DNA of 64,000 nt from Macrostomum hystrix (taxonomy: Eukaryota > Platyhelminthes > Macrostomidae), in the NCBI GenBank assembly GCA_950097015.1, contig CATNEN010000001.1, positions 24,461,001 through 24,525,000 on the forward strand, written 5' to 3'. Every line of letters starts with the position of its first letter. Within the stretch, counting starts at the first letter, position 1. Of this stretch, positions 1 to 11,430 are shown one piece after another. Both the position numbers and the translations under genes were made by a program. The notes under the pieces were generated by a model. The model did no database searches and had not been told where the DNA came from. It was given only the letters and a program-made list of their open reading frames with translations.

Positions 1-637
1 GCAACAAAAGTTTTAGTGTTGGAGCACAATGCAATAAATCTAGGATTGCCTAGACTTTCCAGCTCACCAGACTGGAATAAACATAATCCAACAATCATAT
101 GTACAAAAACATTCAAGACACAATAGTTTTGATGACTATAGTTGGTTGTAGTGTCTCAAACAAACTTTTCTTGTACAACACTTAAGCATGCAGATAACGC
201 CTATGCCATATCTATCCATAGTGTGGATCATGTAGTGCAGACAAGAATTTTCCTGTGTGTATTTTCAGAAGTGGCATGCAGTGGTGTACAAATTGGTCAG
301 TGGCCTGCATAATGCACACTACATAATTACACTGGCATGGCAATGTTGCCAATGCATTTATGCATGCAGCAAAAAACATATTCAACTTTTTTTTAAATCT
401 ATTGTATATTAACAGTATAAATAGAGAAACAAAAATTAACATTTGTCTCCACTTGATTTGTGTTGCCTATGGATGAGTTAGCTCTATGTAGCAATGTATG
501 CAGTGCGCTGCACGTGGCCTACATCTTGAATGTGCATTGACTTCCAAATTGCAGGTACTGCTTGACTGTTTTCACCTGCCTGTGACCAGTCACTTTACAG
601 ATATTGGCATTTGAGTAACCAACATCAGAAAACTCCT
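1..637. other. AT-rich spacer, nothing recognised
   Basis: No exon, RNA gene or repeat recognised. The only open frames are short, AT-rich and of random composition. Confidence 0.5.
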
Positions 638-785
638 TGCAGAGCTATTGCTGCGGCTGCCTCATGGAATGGTTGGAGCAGCAAATCAAACATGTCGACA
701 CCGGTGACGCCCATCTGAAGTGGTCCCAGACCCTCTGACTTGGCCACCAGCTGGAACACGTCCATGGCGGCAAGAAGGTCGCTGC
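638..785 (-). pseudogene. Fragment copy of a methyltransferase-like exon
   Basis: About 148 bp nearly identical to 10174-10321 in the same orientation. Read on the minus strand it encodes SDLLAAMDVFQLVAKSEG-like sequence followed by GVTGVDMFDLLLQPFHE. Similarity stops abruptly at 785, before the glycine-rich SAM-binding motif present in the other copy, so this is a partial duplicate. It carries a glutamine codon (CAA) where the 10.2-kb copy has a TAG stop, so it keeps the more intact reading at that codon. I do not know which copy lies nearer the functional source gene. Confidence 0.55.
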
Positions 786-1032
786 TGTTAGCGGCCTGAT
801 TATGCGAACATCCGATGGGATTCCAATTGCTCTAACAGACATTTGACATTGTTCTAAAATAAGAAAATGCAATGAAATTTACAGAATTTTATCATGTAGT
901 CTAAAAATTTACTGCAACATGCTAACAAAATATGTGTTAAATTATATTCACCTCATTGAAATTGGAAGGAAATCCATGGAAGTAAAGATGAAAATTTTCA
1001 AAGTCGTTTCTGAAATATTTGTTTTTATACGT

Positions 1033-2045
1033 AGGGTGTCCCAGAAATAGCGGGAAAAATCGATGCACAGGCAAACTGGTGCAACATAGTTTATTGAAAC
1101 TTACGTCACTGATATATAAACATTCAGCAGTTCTAATGCTTTTTAAATCAAGTAAATATGTCAACTCATTAAAAAGTTTTAGCTAAAATTAGAACAAGGG
1201 GTAAGGGGTAGAGTTACACCAAGTCAAGGCCAGCGGAATCGGTCACGCAGCATCGCCATTGCTGACCTACTTCTTTGACTTAGCGGCAGGGAGCCTCCAT
1301 GACAGACGCAGCGAGGAGGCGGCCGGTGCCGCCCATATCGCTAACCCCTGGCAGCATCGCCATCGCCGTCGACTGACGACTTTTCGACGAAGTCCCCCTT
1401 AGCTCGCAGCACTTAGTCCATCGCGTGAGAAGCGCATTGATGGCATCTGCATAAGCTCGACGCGGAATTTCGTGCAGCAGAACCCGCCTGAATTCACCTT
1501 CCAAGTTGTCGCGATGGTCAAAGATGCGCCCCCGCAGGTGCTTCTTTAACTGAGGGAAAATTGCGTAGTCGCAAGGAGCTAAGTCTGGTGAGTAGGGTGG
1601 GTGCGCAAGCAGATCAAAATTGAGTTCGTTGATACGATCAAGCGTTTTCTTGGCCGTGTGAGGTCGAGCGTTGTCGTGCAACAGGAGGTGAGGCTTCATC
1701 GCAGCCCTGCGCTTGTTGCGGATGTCTGATTTCATCTTAGTCAGCGTCTCCGTGTACCGGTCCGAGTTAACCGTGCTGTTAGGCCCAAGGAAGTCGATGG
1801 TCAGGGTTAGACCCAGAAGGGTCAGGTCAACCTTCTTGATCGAAGAAAAGGGTCAGCATGATCTTCTTGCAGTGCTGGTCTCGCTTCGCTTTCACAGGTG
1901 GATCTGAACCCTTCAACGCCCACACCTTGCTTTCTGCTTGGTCTCAGGGTCAAAGTGCGGTATCCAGGTTTCATTGCCGGTCACCAGATAGGGTGTATCT
2001 GGTATTCGCTCGTATTTTAAGCGAATTTTTTTGAAGTTCTGTAAA
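1033..2045 (-). mobile_element. Decayed, 5'-truncated mariner transposon
   Basis: Tc1/mariner-family DNA transposon read on the minus strand. The low-coordinate end begins with a mariner-like terminal sequence (agggtgtcccagaaatag). The transposase catalytic half is recognisable: TGNETW near 1960, then VWALKGSDPPVK, FLGPNSTVNSDRYTETL, LLHDNARPHTA near 1670, and HPPYSPDLAPCDYAIF. The last two acidic residues are 34 residues apart, the DD34D spacing of mariners. It is dead: the N-terminal half is missing, there is a frameshift just after PETKQKA (near 1930) and an in-frame stop after FFDQEG (near 1842). The first catalytic Asp, normally in TGDETW, reads Asn. No far inverted terminal repeat was found near 2045, so the right boundary is approximate. 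Confidence 0.85.
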
Positions 2046-2762
2046 TTCTGTAAATTACCGAACTAGGCTACAACAAGCAAAAACAATTACAGTTTAGCAT
2101 ATGATAGCTGCCTAAATTCCTGATGTACATAAATATATATCTCGGCTCCATTAGTAAAAAAACACTAACCTGGCAGTTCAATCGCCCAACAGGCTACCTT
2201 CTGCCGCATTCATTTGAGCTGAAATTGGTAGGGATATTATACTCAAATCGCCAGAAGTATAATATCGCCAACTTAAATACTAACGTTAGTTTCCCTTTTG
2301 ATTAGTCAAGATTAGTAAACATAGAAGCACAGCCGTTAATTGGCTGCGAACTTTTAATATCTGATTCAATATTGGGAACACTTTGAACTGCAGACTTCAC
2401 CTCTAAGTTGTTTAAAGTACTTATTGGTCTCAGTTGCTGCAAGCTGTTGAAACATGGCACAATGATTTCAACCGCTACAACATATTGAACAGAAACTACT
2501 TAAAAATAAATGAAAACGAAAAGTAATAAATTCCAGATCTACCTATCAATCAGACGAGCCAAGAGCTTTCACCTTTAAAGGCATTTTCCGGTAGATTATT
2601 TAACTCTTAGTCGTTATGATTATATTATTATATATTTTGCGGTGCCCTAAAGTAGTGGATACAAATAATAAGGATTCAAATAGTCCTGGTCAAACATGAT
2701 ATTTGTTGCATTATTAAACTTCATTAAATCAAATTAAAGTAAGTACATTTTACTTATTTCAG
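2046..2762. other. Spacer upstream of the KDZ transposase
   Basis: AT-rich, no exon recognised. It ends in a good 3' splice-site-like stretch (tacttatttcag) directly before the first recognised KDZ codon, so an upstream non-coding or short coding exon may lie here. I looked for a copy of the element-end sequence seen at 6119-6222 and did not find one. Confidence 0.4.
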
Positions 2763-5442
2763 ATGTACCGTTTTAAAACCCTGAAGAAAACACGCAAGGT
2801 AACTTACGTTTCTGGCCTGCGTGGACGACCAAGATCAACAAAATACTCTGCCGGTAAAGACTGTTGGAATCAACATAGTGCTAAATCTGCAGTTCAAAAC
2901 ACTTCTGGCACGTCCAGTTCTGTTTTTCAAGAAGCAGATTTCGACTTTGAAAGTTCGTCCGATTGCTTTATCGAGTGGGAAAATTATGATTCATTTGTTG
3001 AAAATTGTTCACCGAGTTATCGGAAGTCATTTATTTTGAGCCAGTGCATACGCTGCCGAGAAAACCAAGGTATTTTTCGCTGTATAACCTGTAACGTGGA
3101 TCTATGTGCTGACTGCAAGGAAGTAACTCATGGAGATTTCGTTGCTCATAAATTTCTACTCTGGAATGTAAGCAAACCTACATATATTTAGTGATCTTTA
3201 GCTCATAAGTGCACTTTTTTAAACGAAACAAGAAAAAAAGATCTCAACAGCAATTTTAGCAATCTATGCCAATCAAAAATGTAAACTAAAATGTAACTTC
3301 CTCCCGCAGATCGATCTACTGATGTTTAGTGAGGAAACTTCCGGGGCAGCCATATCTTTTCCAAAACTTTACTGCTGTAATGACTGTGCGAGAGGCAAAG
3401 TATTTAATGCAGCGAGCAACGTGCAGTTAATTAACATAACCGGAAGCGTCCAGGCAAAAGTTTTTACATGTGCAGCATGCGACACCTGTTGTGCTTTGCT
3501 GTCTCAGGGCTACTTCCCTGCAACGGCTTCATCAGATGGCGAATGTTTAACTTTTTTTTTCCTTTAGTTTCCTTTCACTTCTTGATTCAATGTGCATGGA
3601 TGGACAGTTGCCTATGCATAGAGCAATTCACTCATTCTTTAAGGGCACAGTCGTGGGACAAGGTTGCTGGAGTCCAGACTTAGCGAAGAGTGTCTACCAA
3701 CGTATTCAGCGGTACGGTGTACTTTTGCGCTTTCGCGAGTTGCAAAACCATAATTCATGTTGGCCAAAAACATGCCTAAGTTGCCCAGAAAAAAACTCTA
3801 AACGCAAGACTGTTCTATGTGGTGATGGTCTCTTCGGTTGGCAGCAATTTGCAGCGTCGGGTGGAAAGCAGAAGGATTTACCAGGTGATGGTCGTATTTT
3901 GCCTGAACCTCTTATTTACGTAGATGGAAATTCTCAACAAGGTTCTACTGTCCATCATCCTGAGCCTGACAGTTGTCCTAACTGGAGAGCTGGTAGTACA
4001 ACTAAAGAGACCTCGAGAGGTGCCTCACGGAACAACGTCTATGGATTCTTTGGTCTGTTCTGCAGACACAATAGGCTTGTGACAGGGTGTAATATAAATA
4101 CTCCAGGAGAGCGTCTTTGCTATCCAGAGGAATGCCTGCTTCATTATTTAAAAACGACGCCAGTGTCAAAGCATCTACTGTTTATTTATGACGTTGGTGA
4201 GTAATCCGATTTAACATGCGTACAGTTTAAATCATATCATTATAATTCATACTTCGTGCAAAATATTTTTAACAGTTTTCCAAAAAATATTGAAAGTGGC
4301 ATAAAAAGTTTTCTTGCTCGAATATACTCGAAATCGTTTCAATTTCAGGTTGTCGTGTCTCCAATCGGGTCAAGTCTATCGTTGCACAGTCCGGGGCTGA
4401 TGTCCATAGCAGCATGTGTGCTGTTAATGCGTTTCACGTCCTTGGACATAAAACTAGCTGTCAGCTGAATTTATCCGTACGCGTTACTCCGGGAGCTGGC
4501 TTGTGTGACGGTGAGCATTCTGAACGAGCCTGGGCTGCCTTAAGACCGTATGGAAAGTTTTTTAAGTACATGCGGAATGATCGGAGGACAATGTCCATAT
4601 CCCATATTTTACACAATTTCAATGCTCAACAACTTTTAAATGCACATGTGTGGTTTGCGCAAAGGTTGAAATTGATTACAACTACCTCTACAGCAATAAA
4701 AAACGAAATTCAAGCTCTAATGCATGAAATGGCTGTCTTAAAAAATTCTGGTTGTATTGACACTCGCTTTGACGTATCGGATGAGCAGATTCTGGTCTTA
4801 GGCCAGCAATGGCATATGGAATCAATTTCGGGTCACGCCTCTCTTGAAGAAGATACGCTGGGCTCTTTAAGGTCAGTTGCCACTCAAAGAATATATTGGC
4901 TTAGAGAACTTGGTACTTCCACAGGTCAAAGTCGAACAAAAAGTTGTGCTCGTAGAGTTTTTAGTCTAACTTCGGAAATGCAGAAACTCTATTCCAAATT
5001 GCCACAAAACTATAGACCAACTTTTACAGAACTTCAAAACCCTAAGCATAGCTTCTATTCCGGAATTGCTAAAAACGATTTTACAGGAAGCTTTCGTAGA
5101 CGCGCCATTGACGTAAGTCATAAAAAAGAGAGGCTTGATGAGGAAAAAAACTTTCTTTTTGATGAATGGCGTGATATTCAGAAGCGTATTCAAGAGCATT
5201 GTATAACTTTAGAAGGTCAACCAGGTCTACCGGCACACTTTCACCGACTGTTTCAGATTATTTACCGGCAAATTGAAAGTGTCCCTATAGCAATGCTCTC
5301 AGTCAACCAAGACTCAATCCAAAGTTTAACTCCCACGGTTGACAGTTTAGACAAAAATGATTCTAACGAACGACTGGACGATCTAGATAACTCATTCAAT
5401 TCAGCATCAGATGATTCTGATGATGACGAGACCGCGTGTTAA
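2763..5442 (+). CDS. KDZ-superfamily (Kyakuja-Dileera-Zisupton) transposase, one frameshift
   Basis: Likely cut-and-paste transposase. Proposed exons 2763-3167, 3310-4196 and 4349-5442 (GT-AG introns 3168-3309 and 4197-4348), about 795 residues. N-terminus: AT-hook-like GLRGRPRS, then a Cys/His cluster (QCIRCRENQG, CITCNVDLCADCKEVTHG) resembling the zinc clusters of KDZ proteins. The core holds CLSCPEK, YVDGN, FGLFCRHNRLVTGCN, GERLCYPEE, YDVGC (split by the second intron) and GAGLCDGEHSERAW. In KDZ proteins the acidic residues in the DGN, YDxGC and DGExxER segments are the expected catalytic positions. The C-terminus is acidic (SDDSDDDETAC). The frame shifts by one base within the nine-T run at 3552-3560, with open frame on both sides, so the gene is either recently broken or carries a sequencing error. 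The stop lies about 90 bp before the array at 5530. Family assignment is from remembered motifs, not a search. Confidence 0.8.
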
Positions 5443-5529
5443 ATATATATTAGCAGCTAAGTGCATCAAACCAAAAAGTCTCATAATATTTAAGTCAAAA
5501 TGCAACACTTTACTATTAAGTATCTGCTA

Positions 5530-6118
5530 TCTGACACAAAAAAATGCTGGGACTGTCAATGTGCATTCATTGCTTTGACATTTTTCCCTCTGCAAAAAAC
5601 TAATGCTGGGATTGTCAATGTGCATTCATTGCTTTGACATTTTTCCCTCTGCAAAAAACTAATGCTGGGATTGTCAATGTGCATTCATTGCTTTGACATT
5701 TTCCCTCTGCATAAAACTAATGCTGGGATTGTCAATGTGCATTCATTGCTTTGACATTTTTCCCTCTGCATAAAACTAATGCTGGGATTGTCAATGGGCA
5801 TTCATTGCTTTGACATTTTTCCCTCTGCATAAAACTAATGCTGGGATTGTCAATGGGCATTCATTGCTTTGACATTTTTCCCTCTGCATAAAACTAATGC
5901 TGGGATTGTCAATGTGCATTCATTGCTTTGACATTTTTCCCTCTGCATAAAACTAATGCTGGGATTGTCAATGTGCATTCATTGCTTTGACATTTTCCCT
6001 CTGCATAAAACTAATGCTGGGATTGTCAATGTGCATTCATTGCTTTGACATTTTTCCCTCTGCATAAAACTAATGCTGGGATTGTCAATGTGCATTCATT
6101 GCTTTGACATTTTCCCTC
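5530..6118 (+). repeat. Subterminal 59-bp tandem array, 10 copies
   Basis: Roughly ten copies of a 59-bp unit (core gattgtcaatgtgcattcat, followed by tttgacatttttccctctgc). The same unit occurs inverted at about 14085-14367. It lies between the KDZ stop codon and the unique inverted-repeat end, so it is best read as part of the transposon end. Confidence 0.85.
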
Positions 6119-6222
6119 TGCATTTGTCAGATAAATTTTTCTTTCACGAACGTGACGCGCCTCATCGTGGCGTGAAAGTGAACAGTGCGCGTTTCAATCT
6201 TTTGCACTGGCCAAGACGTCAC
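6119..6222 (+). mobile_element. Probable right terminus of the KDZ element
   Basis: About 104 bp, almost perfectly repeated in inverted orientation at 13980-14085. It contains a hairpin-forming segment (ctttcacg ... cgtgaaag) and ends in ggccaagacgtcac, after which the two copies diverge completely. Order gene, tandem array, unique inverted repeat, then unrelated DNA, fits a transposon end. Confidence 0.65.
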
Positions 6223-7629
6223 TACTAGTTAGTCTAGGTGTTTTACAACCTTCTGTACTGAATATCCACGAACCAATCACTTCATATATTTTATTCTATC
6301 TATTCACATTCTTTATACCCAGAAATTTGCTGTTATAGTAGACTCCCTCTCACAAAGTTGACCTATTTTGTCTTGTTTCCGGTACGTAAATCAAGAAATC
6401 AAAGCAATGAACGCTACTTTTAGTTTAAGATTTAGTATCATTTGCGATTCAGCTCTCAATCTGCGTGTTCTCAATATAATTTCCTGCTTTCATTCATTTT
6501 TTCCCTATGTTCCGTGGTGCACAACTGCTGGACTGGAGAACAATCGCACTCGGCACCAAAAGATGTAGTGGCACTTTTAGGCTTAAATACAGGTAAAAGA
6601 TGCTTTTAATTACTTAAATTTGTGACTTATTTATTGAATTTTATATTCAAGTTCAATTCCCACCCTGCCAGGAAATGCGAACTGGACTCGACAGTTTAGA
6701 TTATTCGGAGGCAGCCTTTCAAAAACAGTGGCGAAGCCTGTCTGTCACGAGCAGAAACCGTAGCCGGCCGTCAGTGTCGGCCACCTTCGCGATGCGCGGT
6801 TTCTCAATGTACGACGGAAGATAATTGCATATTATGCACTGTCTGCATCTACCCATCTAGCCGACTAGCGGGCCTGCCATCCCACCAATGCAGCGCTGGA
6901 ATACTGAGTACTGGTTGCTAACTGCAAAGATACATGCTTCTCACCTTAATTTGATATTATTTTGCGCATTCTCAAGTCCGTGTACTCTGTACTTACCCCC
7001 TGTTGAGCAGTTATTGCAATATGCACATTTTTCTTATTTACGAGTAGCTAGTAAATATACAAATTGTACTTCGTCTTACTGCTTGCTAATAAATAAGTAG
7101 CTTACGAAATGCGCCCGATACCATCCCGTATAAAGCCAGTCTTAAATGGCGCATATTTTGTTACACCTACTGTGAGAAGCCTACTATGAAAGTGGTTGAT
7201 AGTATATAACGACGTGTTATTCTTTGGAAATTATATGCTTAACATATCGCCATTCCAGCATTAAAATAATTTTGTGTACAATTTGTTACTTAATAAAAAA
7301 TTAATCAATTTTCGATATGTACAGCAAGCAAACCGATGCCTTAAGTACCCAAGTTCAGCCGACTGTACTTTTGAAAAAACAAGAAAGTGTTTCGTGTTTA
7401 AGATTTTAACAGTAACGGCATTGAGGTCGATTGCTGGTAATGTACTGTACGTATCGAGTACAATCGTAACAAGTAGCTCTACATGTACCTCAATCTCAGC
7501 AAAAATTAGATTAATTGGATGTCAGTATAGAAGTGGATTTCTCATCTCAATCTGATACGAATTTAACGCCAAAAGCCCCAGAACTCTGTTTCCTGAAGTG
7601 CAAGTGTAAATTAATTGTCATGATAGTCG
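6223..7629. other. Spacer, nothing recognised
   Basis: No convincing exon. A short GC-rich patch at about 6730-6810 (ggccgtcagtgtcggcc) stands out from the AT-rich surroundings but matches nothing I know. Confidence 0.4.
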
Positions 7630-9002
7630 AATTTAAGCAGTATGTATTCAACTCAGTGTAACCACTGATGAATCCGTAAATGTACCCTCACTTCAACAGT
7701 TCAGATAGTCAACTATAAGCCGTATATATTCAACTCAGTGTAACCACTGATGAATCCGTAAATGTACCCCCACTTCAACAGTTCAGATAGTCAACTATAA
7801 GCCGTATATATTCAACTCAGTGTAACCACTGATGAATCCGTAAATGTACCCCCACTTCAACAGTTCAGATAGTCAACTATAAGCAGTATATATTCAACTC
7901 AGTGTAACCACTGATGAATCCGTAAATGTACCCTCACTTCAACAGTTCAGATAGTCAACTATAAGCAGTATATATTCAACTCAGTGTAACCACTGATGAA
8001 TCCGTAAATGTACCCCCACTTCGACAGTTCAGATAGTCAACTATAAGCCGTATATATTCAACTCAGTGTAACCACTGATGAATCCGTAAATGTACCCTCA
8101 CTTCAACAGTTCAGATAGTCAACTATAAGCCGTATATATTCAACTCAGTGTAACCACTGATGAATCCGTAAATGTACCCCCACTTCAACAGTTCAGATAG
8201 TCAACTATAAGCCGTATATATTCAACTCAGTGTAACCACTGATGAATCCGTAAATGTACCCCCACTTCAACAGTTCAGATAGTCAACTATAAGCCGTATA
8301 TATTCAACTCAGTGTAACCACTGATGAATCCGTAAATGTACCCCCACTTCAACAGTTCAGATAGTCAACTATAAGCCGTATATATTCAACTCAGTGTAAC
8401 CACTGATGAATCCGTAAATGTACCCCCACTTCAACAGTTCAGATAGTCAACTATAAGCCGTATATATTCAACTCAGTGTAACCACTGATGAATCCGTAAA
8501 TGTACCCCCACTTCAACAGTTCAGATAGTCAACTATAAGCAGTATATATTCAACTCAGTGTAACCACTGATGAATCCGTAAATGTACCCTCACTTCAACA
8601 GTTCAGATAGTCAACTATAAGCCGTATATATTCAACTCAGTGTAACCACTGATGAATCCGTAAATGTACCCCCACTTCAACAGTTCAGATAGTCAACTAT
8701 AAGCAGTACATATTCAACTCAGTGTAACCACTGATGAATCCGTAAATGTACCCTCACTTCAACAGTTCAGATAGTCAACTATAAGCCGTATATATTCAAC
8801 TCAGTGTAACCACTGATGAATCCGTAAATGTACCCCCACTTCAACAGTTCAGATAGTCAACTATAAGCAGTATATATTCAACTCAGTGTAACCACTGATG
8901 AATCCGTAAATGTACCCCCACTTCAACAGTTCAGATAGTCAACTATAAGCCGTATATATTCAACTCAGTGTAACCACTGATGAATCCGTAAATGTACCCC
9001 CT
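7630..9002. repeat. 82-bp satellite array, about 17 copies
   Basis: Head-to-tail 82-bp units (core cactgatgaatccgtaaatg; also cagttcagatagtcaactat). Copies differ at a few recurrent sites (accctc/accccc, gccgtata/gcagtata). The first copy is slightly diverged (tatgtatt). The array stops abruptly at a unit boundary near 9002. Confidence 0.95.
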
Positions 9003-10173
9003 AAGTTTGTAGAACAGGTGCACATCTGGAATCGCGCATGCCGTTATTGGATAGCCCCTGATGTGCCGTCAAAAATTCAGCATCCGAAACTTAAAAAAAT
9101 AACGATATTCGCACTTCAAAAAACTAACTTTTAGCTTTTGATGAATAAAAGTGCTAATTTTCTAAAACGCATAACAAAAATTAAGAGATTTTAAAGCTAA
9201 GGCCCTATTTGGCTATCACCGGGGTCATTATGTTTTACACTTGCTTCCGTTAGAAGCTCATAGCGGATGAAAGTTACGGGATAGATGAAGTTGAGGGTAG
9301 AAGCTTGCCCACTGAGCTCAGGCAGAATGCCGAATAAAATAAAGAACGCTGATAATAGAAAGGCCAAAAGTATTAAAATTGGTGAGCGTAATGTCTTTTG
9401 CTCGCCTCAGATTTGAACTCAAGTGACTCTGGGTTTTCGCTCATGCAAGTAATAGCTGGTTTACTAATAACGCAGACTCAAACCACACAAGGGATGATTC
9501 ACACGAAGGAATAAACGACTCAATGAACTTAATAAACAGGTTAGAGCCTAATAAACAAATAAACACAGAGGATAAGCGAGGCTGCTTACTAATAGAATTG
9601 ATAAGGTGATGCTGCTTACTCATAAAATTGATAAGGGTTTCAAACAATTTTCCTAAGATCTGCGTCTAGCACCAGCAGCAGATAATCAACAACAGCGTTA
9701 ATAGCAAAAATGACAACACAAATTATTGCACTTTTAGCAGCTGCGGCAGCCAGTCGGTGACGAAACTTGTCTTAGAGCCGCACCTCGGCATAGCTCAGCA
9801 GGATAAGGTCGTAGCAACATCCGTAGTCCCACGTAGTCTCCGTAGTCTGCTAGTTAGTAATAAAAAATTGAAAATTATGAAAAATATATTCAAGTTTTTT
9901 TATAAAATAACTAAAATTAATAAATAATAAATAAATAGAGCAAAGAAGTAAAATCAGGGACATTCCATCGTGGGCCAATTCCTTATATACTTATTTATAA
10001 CAAACATATTTATAACGAACGTTTCAATAATATATAAAATACAAACTACAAACCAAGATTAAATTAAGTTAACGGATGCGCACCTGACATGACTTATAGA
10101 CTTTTCTTTGGGTTTTAGTTGTCCCTGGCTGTGGCCCAGGTGAAACTGCTCCGGGAAGCTGCTGATTAGCCCC
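9003..10173. other. Spacer with a relic of the 30-bp minisatellite
   Basis: At about 9565-9640 there are two to three diverged copies of the 30-bp unit of the 13.4-kb array, in opposite orientation (gaattgataaggtgatgctg). On the minus strand near 9790-9830 a short open stretch (DLILLSYAE) could be a further exon of the methyltransferase-like gene at 10.2 kb, but splice support is weak. The rest is AT-rich. Confidence 0.35.
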
Positions 10174-10512
10174 TGCAGAGCTAACGCTGCGGCTGCCTCA
10201 TGGAATGGCTAGAGCAGCCAATCAAACATGTCGACACCGGTGACGCCCATCTGAAGTGGTCCCAGACCCTCTGACTTGGCCACCAGCTGGGACACGTCCA
10301 TGGCGGCAAGAAGGTCGCTGCCTGGGCCGCAGCCGAGTGACAGGACCTCATAGCTGGTGCTGCTGGTGTTTGAGCCCATGATGGCGTCATAGAGCTCAGC
10401 TTGAATCAGCTGGCGAATGGACAACCGCTTCTTCGGGAGCTCGCACACTGTGTATGCGGCCCTAAATTCACTAGATTGGTAGAACCCTAAGTTTCCTTTG
10501 TCGCCTGACTGA
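10174..10512 (-). pseudogene. Methyltransferase-like exon with premature stop
   Basis: On the minus strand a 3' splice site (ttgttttccag) at 10513 opens an exon encoding QSGDKGNLGFYQSSEFRAAY, then a SAM-binding motif I (VLSLGCGPGSD) and GVTGVDMFDWLL. It then hits TAG near 10210. After the stop the same frame continues sensibly (PFHEAAAALALQG), and the partial copy at 638-785 has a Gln codon at this site, so TAG looks like a CAG-to-TAG mutation. The protein is probably a SAM-dependent methyltransferase of unknown substrate; upstream and downstream exons are not clear. The 52 bp of intron next to the 3' splice site are repeated at 11158-11210 before a different potential exon. It could still be functional if the reading frame were otherwise; moderate certainty. 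Confidence 0.5.
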
Positions 10513-10779
10513 CTGGAAAACAAAAGTAGAATATTTTACTAATTTCAACAAAAATGTTTTTAAAATATATTTTGTGAGCACAGGCTATGGAATCTGAGTC
10601 TCTATAGCACCTGAGTCTATCCTATCTAGGCCAATGAGATCTGAGTCTATGCCATGAATTTCTATCTGAGTATGAAAAGGCAAAATAATGAAAATAGGAG
10701 ACAAACACATCAAACACATTGAGATTAACCCGGCTTAATTATATAATAATTAATTAAGAAGTCATATTGCTTAAAAAAA

Positions 10780-10885
10780 CACAGAGGATAAGCGAGGCTG
10801 CTTACTAATAGAATTGATAAGGTGATGCTGCTTACTAATAGAATTGATAAGGTGATGCTGCTTACTCATAGAATTGATAATGTTT
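10780..10885. repeat. Short array of the 30-bp unit, inverted relative to 13.4 kb
   Basis: Three copies of a unit with core gataaggtgatgctgcttac, the reverse complement family of the 13440-13979 minisatellite and also related to the copies near 9.6 kb. Confidence 0.7.
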
Positions 10886-11252
10886 AACGGGTTTCAAACA
10901 ATTTTACTAAAGCACTCCCGCTGGCGCACCGGCTCGATGTCATTGTCGATGACGAATATTCGGCTGCCAAGTCTTAACACGTGAAACAAAGCAACTATGA
11001 TGATTTCTAGAGAAGCATCATAGTTGCTTCTATGATGCTGCAGCAGCAGTCAGTCAGCAGTCAGCCAGTCAGTGACTGATCTACCAGACTGGATGCTCGT
11101 TGACACTACGTACTTTCCCTCCGAGGTCCACATCGCCGAACTGGCTGGCGGGCTGGAAAACAAAAGTAGAATATTTTACTAATTTCAACAAATATGTTTT
11201 TAGAGAGGCAGTCGATATCGAAATAATTATGGAAATTCGTCAGTAATAAGAT

Positions 11253-11430
11253 AGGGCTTATAGGGCCCGACTTTCTCATCGTCTGGCAGTGTACACTATC
11301 GCTGTGCCCCTAAGTCTTCTCTCCGCGGCTGCGTTCAAAATGAATGTGGCCTCGCCGCGGAATCGAGCTCAGGGACCTCGGTGCGAGAGGCCAACGCGTT
11401 AGACCGATTTGCCACTCACCCGGCCCTAAC
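11253..11430 (-). mobile_element. tRNA-derived SINE, family 1, 3'-truncated
   Basis: Minus-strand copy. The tRNA-like head lies at the high-coordinate end (ggtgagtggcaaatcggt, then gagctcgattccgcgg as a box-B-like segment) and is followed by the shared body (ggccacattcattt, agccgcggagagaag, gatgagaaagtcgg). Other copies in the window are at 21040, 34366, 43312 and 44446, with a tail fragment at 18303. Confidence 0.75.

Noticed and set aside
7630-9002. Hammerhead ribozyme in the 82-bp satellite
   Set aside because: The unit has ctgatga but no gaaa core at the right distance and no complementary stems that I can draw.
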